Shown in pieces: positions 50,776 to 63,200 of a DNA stretch of 64,000 nucleotides (positions within the stretch are counted from its first letter, which is position 1; every line of letters begins with the position of its first letter). The DNA is taken from contig CAADRB010000013.1 in the NCBI GenBank assembly GCA_900708905.1, positions 710,257 through 774,256 on the forward strand, read 5' to 3'. The notes beneath the pieces are model-generated. The model made no database searches. It saw only the letters and a program-made list of their open reading frames with translations, and was not told where the DNA came from. The DNA is from Hymenolepis diminuta. Taxonomy: Eukaryota > Platyhelminthes > Cestoda > Cyclophyllidea > Hymenolepididae. A program made the position numbers and the translations under genes.

Positions 50776-51235
50776 ATCGAAAGGATAATTTTAAATGGAA
50801 AGTTAAAATAAAAGGTGGAAAGAAGACGTTAGAGTCTTACACTATCAATGATCCTAATGGCAATCCTGTTTGGGACTTTGAAGCCACTTTGTAAGACAAA
50901 AATCATATTATTTTTCTTTTTAGGGAGATTGTAGATGTCAGTCAGCCGGTTGTAATCAAAATTACCGATTCTGATGATCATGATGTGGGTCAGGTTGTTA
51001 TTCCTCTTGTTCAAATTCCTCCACGTCCTATCAATGCATCAACTAAACCTCTGAATGAGACTAATATTCGAATTGGTGAGTTGGAACCTACAAGGAAGGT
51101 CTCTGAAGTCTTTGGCAAAATCTACTACTGCATATGGGCTGATTCATTCTTTGAGGATAGTGGACTGGAAAAATCGTCGAAAGGATCCATGATTAGTCTT
51201 GATAAGGTTCACAGAAGTGCTTCTAGGCTATCTTC
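50776..51235 (+). CDS. C2 domain exons
   Basis: Exons 50776-50890 and 50924-51235, separated by a 33-nt intron. The text RKDNFKWKVKIKGGKKTLES, NPVWDFEATLEIV, PVVIKITDSDDHDVGQVVIP follows C2 strands 2-7. NPVW and the acidic TDSDDHD loop are the usual landmarks, and the loop could bind calcium. The domain ends with GKIYYCIWADSFF. The first strand must come from an upstream exon. C2 domains bind membrane lipids or proteins. Confidence 0.75.
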
Positions 51236-54200
51236 GTAATCTTTCAAATTTTCTGAAATGCTCCCTGTTTAGACACCTTCATCGTCATAGAGACAAAGAT
51301 GATGGCACTTCCGTTGCTGGGAGTCAAATAAGTATGTACTCAACCGCAAGCAAAAAGAATGCACACTGGTACAAACAAAATCCCATCAAGAAAATCAAAG
51401 AAAAGCATAGCAGTGCTGCCTCGCATTTGAGTAGCGGTAGTAGACACGGTGGAGGAAGCGAACTTGGCTACAGCATGTCTCAGTCGATGAGCTCTCTCTT
51501 CCCTCAGGAGCATGGTAATTCTATCGATATTTATTTGATTTCTGATGGTCAATAGATGGTTCTGTTTTAGGAGGTGGTGCTGGTGGTGGTCATTCAGGAA
51601 ATGGAAGCGAAATTTTCGGTGGAAGTAATGCCGATTCTTCTGGATTGGATTTCAAAATGCCAACTGCTGGTAGGTCAGATTTTAATATCACTTTATTCCC
51701 TGTTCTCTTATCTAGAAAATCCATTCCCGAGAGTGGGTAGCACAAGGCGATCTAGCAGAGGCCGATCGCCTTCAAGTGAACTTAATTCTGAGACGCCTGT
51801 TAGACCACAAAATCGTCCAAGTAAACGTGAACCACCAAAACCACTAAATTTGGAAAAGAAGGCTCATTCGCCATCTGCATCATCTGATGAAGGGGAAGAC
51901 ACTCATGGACAGCCGCTCTCTGCTACGGTTCCACAATCTGCTAATCCATTCCAAGATTCACCAACTCTTATTAGTATTTCACCATCAATCGGCTCTCCGA
52001 GCAGTAAGTTTTTCTATAGACCTATATAACCATAACTCTTTTAAGCTGAAACGGAAGTTCACGTATATGGGAAGAGTCTCAGTTCGTCTGTAATGCGTCA
52101 TGCTGTCTTGTTGGTTGATGATTACACAGTGGCAAATTATAAATGGAGCGTGTCGGAGGGATCTTGGCCTGAAGAACCACAGGCAACGCATAGAATAACA
52201 TTCAAAGTCCCACCTAAAAAAGATGCTTTTGGATCGGGAAAAGTGTGGATTGATGTTGAAACTATGGAATATGGACGTCTCCGCTGTCCTACGCCTTTCG
52301 TCTACCAAGCAACTGAAAAATCTCTCCCTACTAGTGAACCGCCTGCTAAATTACTGGAATCAACATTTATCCGTAACTCGAGTATTCGTCTTTCTGATAA
52401 TCGTGCCAGAAGAAGTGTTCGCAAACCCCCTGAAGGTAAGTAATCCGCTCATTCCGTCGATGACGCTGAAATTACTTATTTCGATTTTAGCTGCACCATT
52501 GAAAGCTGTTAGTCCACCAACCATTGAGGGTGGTGGATTGATGAGAAATTCAAGCATTCGTCTTTCAGATACACGTGGGCATAGAGGAAACCGGGGTGCG
52601 AAGCCGCCACAGCCGACCTTGCCATCGACCAATGAGATCCCGAGTAGCATTGGAAATCGATCATCGGGTTTGGGATCGGAAGAATCATTTAGTGAATCAA
52701 ATCCCCCACTTTCTTTTCTTTCTACAACTCTAAATTCAACGGAGGGTAAGAGGAGGTCTAATAATTTGATTCTATTGCTTATTTAATCAACTTGACTAGT
52801 CTTATATGCAAGCGTTAGAATTTATTGACTTAGCTCACTTAGGGGGTCAACGTTTACATATTTTCAGTTGGTATTCTTGGAGTTTTATTTGAAGTGGTAA
52901 ACAGTTAAAGTTAACTTTGTTAGGTTTTTATATCAGTTAATTAAATGGCACTAGTTAAAACATATTTTACTCCATTTTTCAATTCTCTAGGACTTACTTA
53001 AAATTTAAATTTGCGTGGGAAAATAACTTCCTCACGTGTTTTTCCTTATAAACTTCTACAAAGAGCCCACAAAACAGCACGATACATCCAATCTTCTGAT
53101 TACTTTAATGGTAATCACTGAGGTTTATGGTGCTTAAATGAATCATATCGTTGAACTAGTTGGGTTAACGACAATTAGATCTCTTCTAAGTACTCGTTTG
53201 TTTGAAATTTAAGAACGGTTTTGGTATTGATTTTTCTCTACCTTGTTAGAATTCAGCTTTTCAGTGAAGATTTGCTATCCTAGTAGACTCGGTGTCTCTT
53301 GAAGTCTACTTTGGTTGAATTCATCCATTTGGATTGTTTTAAGGTCTTTTTGTAAAAATAAATTGTCTCTTTAGTTTAAATTACTCGGCTTCGCGTTATG
53401 TTAAACGTCAAAGGATTGATTCACTTAATTCATTAATTCCTTTAGTTGGAATATTTTGAGGTGAACTTTGTCAGTTTCTCTAAAATCGATTGACACTCAC
53501 TTGAACTATTAAGATGAGCTTCTCAAACATTAAATCTAACTCTAAAATATCTACAGTTGATCCAAGCGTTTCTATTAAATCTAAGATGTAAAGATCGCTT
53601 TTCTACCGATTTTTTCCTTCTGATTATGATCCATTATTTATTGGTCTCTTTTTCAACAATTCAGTTGGGTGATAATTTTCGAACACTATTTTGAGTCATC
53701 TAAGTTTTTTTGTATTAAAACACTAATTTTTCGGATTCAGTTATATTAATAAGAATAACAATAGTGAGATAGATTGATTAACTGTGGATTTTTGTTGTGG
53801 GCGATTGAGGAGGCGTGAAATTTTAAATTTATTGTCTAAAGTGTCGGTTTGTGTTTGGTTTTCAGACTTAAACGTAGGCTCGTTAGCCGATGCAGAGGCT
53901 GTGATCGCTAAACTTAAAGGCGAAGTGTCTGAGTTAACATCTGAGTTATCTCGCAAATCTGAGGATGTTGATCGGGTCAGTGGGGATCTCTGTCGTTTGA
54001 GGAATCGTCTTCTTGAAGATGGAATGTTTAAGTACCTCGAAAAGGTCTAGATTACTCCTGCATCCTCATCTTATTTCTTTCTTTATTCCTATCTTTCTCT
54101 TCCATCAAACAAAGATTTCTTCCACAACTTAAGTCATTCTTCGCTATCTCTTTGCCTTAAATTCACTTGTAATTCACTTGAGATTTAAAGTAAAATGTCT

Positions 54201-57200
54201 ATGAAAGTGGCATTTCTTCTCTCCTCTTATGAGATTTATAAAGTTTTATCCGGAAGTTTCGGATAATCCTCTCGTATTTTATACCGAATAAAATTGATCT
54301 GAATTTGTCAGCAGTAGGCCAGTCCCGATCGATTTGACAAATATAAAGGTTTTTAGGGAGTCTAACTTATTCAAGTAGTAGGCAAAATTAAGAAAAAAGG
54401 AATACCCTTCGGGTAAATTGAATTTCTGTCGTAGCTGATCAAATTAAAGTACCAAATCTAAAGCCCACGTTAATGTAAGAAATATAGAGTTGTGAACATA
54501 ACAAGGAGTGTACTAGCACGTAATATAAATTTGTACGTTGTTGAGGTTGAAATAGGGATCAGGAGGTATAAGTTGCTTCAGGGTCAAATGAAATAAAACC
54601 ATAGAGATATCTATATTTCTCATCTAATATGAAATTAGATTAGTTTGTTTTAATCACCATTTTTTCGGGTTTCCTTTTCTTTAAAAGAGACAGGTTCAAA
54701 TTTGTTAAAAAAATAACATTATTTTTTACTCCATCTGATTTTTAAAACAATATTTCTCTGATTAATTTTTCCTTAATTTGCAATACGGTCAATGTCAGTG
54801 GTATAATAGTTTTAGAGTTTTAGGTGAAATTTTGAATCAAACATTCTTCATTTTTCATCGCTGGCTTGTAATTTCTCAAAAATATTTGTCGTGGTGTTGT
54901 TTTAAATTAAACACGGTGATAAGATGCTAGAAAAAATCTGTGTTCTTCATTTAGATCTAATTTGATTCGAAGATAGAGCTTATTTCCCAACTACCTTTCT
55001 TCCTAAATTCTGCACTTGAGAGGTATTGCTGCTCAATAAATTACTGGGCGTCAAGTTATACGAATCTCTACCCTGAAACAAGTTGATATACAATGAACAT
55101 GAGACTTTAATACTGAGACTGAACCGTAGCAACTATATTATTTACAAGAAAGAGTGTTAACGTGCAAATATGAGAAACCAATGCACGTATTGTGACGTGG
55201 ATGACCATCTGAATTGGTGAATCCTGGCCAAAATTAGTGACGATAGAATGCGAGTTGTTCTTAAGAGAGCATTCAAGATGCCTTCTCTCTAATCAAGTCA
55301 AGCGTCGTGAACACTTCCCTTAATGGACTTAGGAAGTTTATGATATTTACTCCATTCGATGTTAATGTGACCATTTATTAGACAACACTGATTAATTACA
55401 GAAAGAAAATTAGGAAACATGTGTGCCTTAGTGATAGTATTGTGGAAATTTGCTATTTTTTCTGAATTATATTCCAAGTTTGTTAATCAAAATTCATTCC
55501 AATTGGTGTTGGCTCTTTTTTTTCATACCTATATTTTATAAATAGCTTGTGTTTACTTAAATATGTGACAGTATTTCCAGGACTTTTGAAGGAAAAGAGG
55601 GGAAAAATCTATTAATATTAAGTGTTTTCATCAGTTAACCCAAGAATGAACCAGTAGATCATTAATTTAAAAATGAAATCAACTTTCCAACTGGCGCATT
55701 TCTTCATACTTAGGCCTTTGTAAACTATTCCCGACAATCCTAATAATATTAAGCCCACTTATTTAAGTATCATATTGGGTATACGATTTGTTCAATAGAA
55801 TGCATAACCTTCAAGTTCTAGTGCATTGCAAAGAGAGAGCTCTGTAAGGCTTTTTAGTTTCCTTTTCTGTACCGAAATTTCAATCTTAGTATTCGTCAAC
55901 TCTTTTGCTCTCATCTTTTAATCCATCTATCTTCAACCTTGAATTTCACTTAAATGTGTACTTCAAATTGTTGATCGCAGCAATATTAGCTGATGTTCAG
56001 CGTATTCAGTTTTATCATAAAGTAGTAATTATGGATAAATAAAATTGCAAATAAATCATAAAAATAGCAGTAAATTTAGGAACCATAGTTGAAGCAAAAT
56101 TGCGGCAATCGTCTAACACAGGTGATAAAGTGTCCATAACGATCCTTGTACGCCTTTAATAAGAATTCTAAAGGAAATACGACTTTGAAACCTGCAGAAG
56201 AGCTTAAATAAGATGAACCACTCAACTCCAAAATATCACAGGAAGTGCAACTCGATTTGCCTACTAATATTCCCACCTTAAAAACTGTTGAAAATGTTCC
56301 TTATTCGAGTGCAAAAAATAAAAGCTAGAACAAAACATTGAGATGAGAATTTACACCACTAATTATAACTTTTTAGCGACTCCACCAAAGACAGAGAAGA
56401 GTGGATTTGTCAGGAATTCAAGCATTCGTCTTTCAGACACAAGAGCTCGACGTGGTATACGTGAACCAACGAATCCCGAAAGTGAAAAGCCAAAAGAAAC
56501 AGCACAAATTGAAGTACCCGCTGCTCAAGCTATTGAGAGTAAGCTAGATTTTCCTATCCCCATAAGATGTTTTCAAAATCGACATTAAATTTACTCTTTT
56601 TGTGGAAATGGTACTTGTAAACATTTCAGTGACATCTTCAAAGGAACCTAAAGTCTCTAAGACAGAAAAGTGGTTTCTTATGAAATCAATGCATTTATTT
56701 TTCAGATACTCGAGCACGACGCAGTGTTCGTAAATCATCCAGATCTGAAACGAAGGAGCCACATAAAAGATATACCTATTAATGTGCCAAATACTAAAAT
56801 AATTGAGAATAAGATTCAGTTTCCATTTCACCATCTTGAAGAAATTTGAAATTGTTATTGATACTTGCAACAGATAGTTTATTTTGCTTAGCATTGATTA
56901 GAAATGTACGTACTGGGCGTTTAAATACTGCTAAACACAGTTATGGATAAGTTCTACTTGTTTATATTTCAGCAACTGCTTCAAAAGCACCGGAACCACT
57001 GAAGGAAGAGAAAAACGGATTTATCAGGAATTCAAGCATTCGTCTTTCTGATACAAGATCTCGTCGCAATGCTCGTGAAGATAAATCCTTGACTGAATCG
57101 TCCAAAGAAACGGAAGCTTCTGCACCTACAATAATACCCTCAGTTAAACCCGTTGAAGGTACTTACATTCTTAAAGGAATTGGCCGTGGAGGAGTAAGAT

Positions 57201-60200
57201 AATTTACTTAAGTAAATCCATTTCAGCGACTCTGCCTAAAGCGCCCGAGACAACGAAGCCAGGAAGTAGTGGGTTTACCAGGAATTCAAGTATTCGGCTT
57301 TCAGATACAAGGGCTCGCCGAAGTATTCGGGAAAACAAACCGGATGCTTTAAAGGAGGTGTCCGTCGTTGGGGCCGCTACGGCAGCGGTGAGTGAAGGTA
57401 AAGGTTAATTTCTTTAAATTCACCTTATTTTAACCTCGGTCACGTGTGAAGAAATGGCCGGAATCCCATAAATGCATTAAGGTGTAATGTAATTATAAAA
57501 ACTACTTATATTGATTCCAGCGAACGCGTCAGAAACATATGAATCCCTAAGGCCCAAGAATGGTGGATTCATTAGAAACTCAAGCATTCGTCTTTCAGAT
57601 ACAAGAGCCCGTAGAAGCATGCGAGAAACCAAGCCATCTCCTTCTGAAACTCCTGTAGAATCAAACACTAAATTGGGTAAGATTTCACCGAATTTATTTT
57701 ATTAAATTGGTATTATGCTAAGCTATCTGAGATTAAAATACTTGATTTAAGTCCTACAGATGTCGGTATTAGTCTCTGATCAACTTAAAAAACTTTTGAT
57801 CTCAATTCAAATTAAGATAATGTATTGGAAGTTGCATTTGAAGAAAACGTGACTCTGTACATTCTCTCAAAGTATGTGAGATCAAGAGCCCATTTTATAG
57901 TATCCCATTGCACAACTTCGCTCATCTCAACCGTATTAATAAGGATTAACAATATATTCGGAAATTAAATAAATTTTCTATCTTCTAATATAAATCGTAT
58001 CATTCTAACAACATTGTTCCATCAGAAACATCTAATCTGGTTTAATTGCATCAAATGTAAGCTTATTTATTAAATGTAGCGATCTTTAGCGCAAGAGGAA
58101 TCCGTAACACTGTATTTCGTTCGCACACACTTCTATCCTGAAGTTCAAAGTGCACACCTCTGGATCTGGTTTTTCTATTGCCTAGAATCTTTGAGCTAAA
58201 TATACAGTACACTTTCATTTGCGTCGTTTAGATCTAACTGGCCAGTGGAGTGAATGGAAATATTTTTCCTTTTCATATTGGTTCATCTATCCTTCTTAAT
58301 TGTCGAGAAACAGCCAACTGATACAAGTTGTTGAGATTTGGAATCAGCACAAAGTATATTTACTTAAAGTGGCTCATTTACTGAGTTTATCAACAAATAT
58401 GCGTTGATGAGTGGAGGTTTTGTAATCTCGATATATTTCTCCCTTCAAACAGCTACTAACTTGTATGTTTTAACTCAAAAGAGTTCTTTATAGTTTATGA
58501 TTCTTGCTCACTTCCATAAAACACCTATCGCAATACATTGTTCATTGAAAATATAGGTCTCTGGATATCGAATCCTTAATTTACGACTCTTTAAATAGTT
58601 TACCTTTTGAAAGAGTCCATGTTTTATTTCTCATGTGGTAAGGTTTACCCAAACAAAAATAATGCGTGCATTAAAGTTCTAAATAAGAGTCACATGATGT
58701 CAGAGAGGTTCTACATTATTACAGCATGAACAGAGGTGCGAAAACAAGAAGTGAGCACAATACACTCACTTATTCACTCACAAACTGTGCGGTGACAGAG
58801 AAATGCAAATTTGTTCACATTGTGTGTTCTCTATCACCTTATCAGCAAGAAGCAGAGCAATGATCGATTTGTTTTGCCTCCATCCGTGAGAGCACTGAAC
58901 AGAGTGAAAAAGCAAACTCTGATGCTTGATTCCATCCATCAATCTTTGCCAATTAATGTCGATGGGATTTGTTTTTTATCCTATTTAGAGAATTACGGAG
59001 TATTTTTATTTGTTCCCTTCAGTAATCGATTTAAAGCCCAGTAATCATTTATAGGGGAAGATTTTGTTTCTTTGATTTCATTTACGAATATCTACTGCTG
59101 TTTCAATAATGTCAGCTCAATTTTTCTTTTCATTCTCTATATTTATCTGAGAAATATTACTCGTTTGCTATTTACTGCAGTCTGTTTTTTCTATCTACAA
59201 ATTTAATGGGAAAAATTCAGTATATTATAGCGTAATAGATTTTAAGAAAAACTTTGTTGATGTATGAGATAGAAGTAAGTGAAAAATAAAGATCTTCTCG
59301 AACTTTCGAATGGTATTCCCTGAGGTCTGCTACTCTTGAGATATTTGAAGTTTTTTTAGGCTAAATTGGAGCTTCGATTTGGACGCTGTTTTCAAGATGT
59401 CCAAGGGATCCAGATTTGATTTCCGCATTCATCTTATCAGATTATTCATATTCAACTTTATGAATCGAGTTCATGAAATCATGCCAATTTTATTTATAGA
59501 GTTTATAAAGGTCAACTTCCACTAAGAAAATGGATCGATCTTTAGTGGAATTTGATTATTTCAGTTTGCAAAAGTACATTTTTTGCTGGAGTAGCGATTG
59601 ATTCCTTTAAGTTCTCAAGTTTTTTTTTTGAGTTCAAATATATATTCAGACGTTAAGTTAGATGGGGTTTTTAGAGCGATTAGATGGAACACTGACGAAA
59701 CGATTTTTTCCCAATTAAGCTTAGCTTACCTTTTGTATTTGTAATCATATACTTCGCGGATCTATTCTGATTTGTTCAAAAAAATAAAATAATTAACTAA
59801 CACGTCTGTCAAGTCAGAAATCATAATATCGCTTCTTATCCACGTACTTTTAACGATGTTGATGGCTAGCCACACTTGTTGATACTGGTAGACAATAGGT
59901 GGGTAGACTGCGTGGTTCTCATAGGAGATATTGAAAGATAGTTTTCCTCTACCCGAACAAGTTTTGTTAACACTAAACTTAACTGACTTCTTCACTTTTC
60001 CTTTAAATGAACAATTTTGAGCAGTACTGCACTATCAAACTTTCAGAGTTTTAGACTGTAGAGTTGGTAAAACCCAAGATCTGCAATTTACCACAATTCA
60101 AATTTGGTTGTTCAATACTAAAAGATATAAAGGAACCCCTTCCTATTTAACAATTAGCTATTTTCAACAAACCCTTGTACTTTGGATTTGTATTTCTTTA

Positions 60201-63200
60201 GGTTTTAAGAACAAATGTACTCTTGGCCTTATCTTAATTCAACAATCTTCTTCGATAGTAAAAGAACTTTTTTCCTTCGTACACATTCAAACTATTTCTC
60301 AAAATTAATACGTGTTGCCTTACTATTATCTGATTCCTTAAATCCGTCGGATTATTCCAATCCGACAGGCGGTAACGTTTTTTCTCAATTCCCGCATCGA
60401 AAATTTTATTGATTTGAGCTGTCGATTATCAAAGGTGATTGCATCACTATTCGCGAGTGGTATATCTTCCAATCAACTCATTGGAGGTGGATAATCTTAT
60501 TGTTAAATTATTACATTTTCTGTCAATATGTATTGGGGGCGTTTTAGATAATTTTACTTACGCAACAGCAAGATTTCGCATTTTTTCTCGCTCTGAATTT
60601 GTTGATCAACTTATAGTCATGCGACAGCTCAATTGAGTTCTACGAATCTGACGTAGTATTTCAGGTATTCATTTCATGCGACACGCGACTTGTGTTCATC
60701 GAGTCATGACTAAATCCCAAGTAGGTTTAGGAAATTCATTTATATAAGATCTATTTTGACGATGTATTATAACCCACGACAAGAAAGAAATCAAATCGAT
60801 TAACTGTAAATTGTATTATGATCGATTTATATTCAGTTTATATGGATTATTTTTATATGAAGTCGAATGGCTGGGCTATTAAATTGTACCACGAAATATC
60901 TTTTATCATTAAAAAAATTTCCTCAGTCCTCAAATTTAGAAATGGATTTAAATTTTCCCATTTTGATTGGTGATTGGTGAGACGTGATAGGAAGAAAAGT
61001 CGAGTATTTGTAATACGTAAACCTGGAATTGATCTTTTAACAGTGGTATTTCAGTCACCGTCTTAATTTTGTTAGCAGATATTAGATAACTAAGTCGCGC
61101 GTCTTTCAACGGTACAATATTGTTGTTGTGCGTTGCCTAGGTGATGGGGAAAAATGGCGAGGTACGCTTATATGAACTAAGGTTAAGAACTCGGGGAAGA
61201 AGCTCACCAATTTTATTTTAAAAAATACGTTTTCAGAAGAACTTATGTTTCATTTTCCAATTTAATGCGAAAACTGTTGCATTAATCAAATTTATAAAAA
61301 AATAGTGCTTATTCTCATGTCATTATGATAGTGATAAAATAAAGGGGTTATGTCGCCAACAGCAATAGTAAACGCCAAGGAAACAACGCTCTCTTGGCTG
61401 GGCATATATATCTGATTACTGGATCATAGTAATTATGAAAAACATTGGCAAAGACACGAACGAAGCGGTGGAGTGAAGCCTATTCGGTTTCAGTGTTTTG
61501 CTTTAAATTATTATATATGATAAAATAATTAAGTGAACTCTTACAACCATTTTACTCGGTAATGTCCATGTCTTGAAAGACTTTCTTATGGAGGAAATAT
61601 ATTCTGTGACTGGTTCGATTCCGCTCTAGAGAAATTTGAGATGTGCATGGAGATTGCCTTCGTTGTAATGTAATGGTTTAAATATGGACGTTAAATCAAT
61701 ATTCTATTTGATATTATTTTTATATTAGTTTGACAACTCGACACAACACTTACACAGGGAATGAAGGAGGGGAAATTGTTCTACAATGAAAAGGGCTTTC
61801 TTTTAGAGACTCATCGGTTTTTTACTTTCGATTTATCAATCAGATTACTTTAGAATTGGAAACAACCTCAAAGATATATCATTATAGGTTAGTCTGCCAC
61901 GAAGTAGAAATGAAATTCCAGCAGATTGCGATATAGATTTGAAAGCCCTTATTGGATGACAGCAATTTATAAAGAGAACGGCTATTTATCATTAGCATAT
62001 TTTAATAGAACATTCTCTCACTTGAGGAATAAATTTCACTTCAACTCAATATAATTACCATTTAAATCTAGACTTAAAAATTTAATCTCTTTTCGTTAAT
62101 TCTGTGGGAATCGAAAAATAAGCTGCATTACTTTAGAATGTGTTCTGTAATTTCCCAGTGTGATTAACACAAATTTAGCATCAATAAAATAGAATTGTAC
62201 AAAAAATTCACTCACGTGCTGGGCTCCAAACCAATTAAATAGATTTAATATAAGAGGATCGTACTTTTTTCCTCTAATCGAAATCTCATTTACAGCTAAT
62301 TCTCATGCAATATTCTATGCCTAGAAGTCTCAAAGGCAACACCCCCGAACCTTCCTCTAAGTGAAAGGATGGATGGATCTTCAGATATTGATGATGACAA
62401 TCCGTCATATAAACGACCACCTCAAGAAACTATAACTTCAACTCCTGTTAAATTGGAAGTTAAAGCAATTTCAGAACAAAAGGACGAAGGAGACACTGGC
62501 TTATCAAGACCCACAAACCCAGCTGGAGGAGAAAAACGTGCAGAACCTAATAGAAGAGATTCTAATGTTAATGAAAGCGAGAGCGAGGAAGAAGAATCAG
62601 AGAGCGAATCTAAAAGCGAATCAACTACTGAATCTCTGGACTACAGTGCGGATTCAGCTCGTGGCGATAGCATTCTACCAACAATGGATGATAGTTCATA
62701 TTTACAGTCGAAGAAACATCCAAGGTTTGTGCTCATGGATCCACAGGAAGGCTCCACGAAAGGTAACCTACAAATTGATTTAATTGTTTACAACATCTTG
62801 AATTACCCCAGGTTACTAATATATAGTTTGATTGATATTTATTTGAGATCTTGTATTTTAATGTGGAAAATCATTAACAACTTAGGCTAATAAAAGAAGT
62901 TTTTTATGATCTATTTAAAAATAAAATTTAGCCTTTAGAATGTACTTGGTCATAAAATATTAAATTGTTGGTTTCTTGAAAGACTTTAGGGAGACAGACT
63001 CAATGTTGAAAATTACCACCCTCAATTGAAAGCGCCATTAACGAGAAAAATTATTCATTTCTAATGAGGGTGGAATTCCTTGTAACCGCAAGTATTTCTT
63101 TCAGGCTTTGATAACTTGCAAATTTTAATTTTTTTTTAAAAATGAAATACTGATTTCTGAACTCTTTCATATCATTTCGTATGACGAGTAGCTAAGAAAT

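Noticed and set aside
61612..61622. Perfect pol III B box (GGTTCGATTCC)
   Set aside because: No A box or acceptor stem at the correct distance, so no tRNA gene can be supported.
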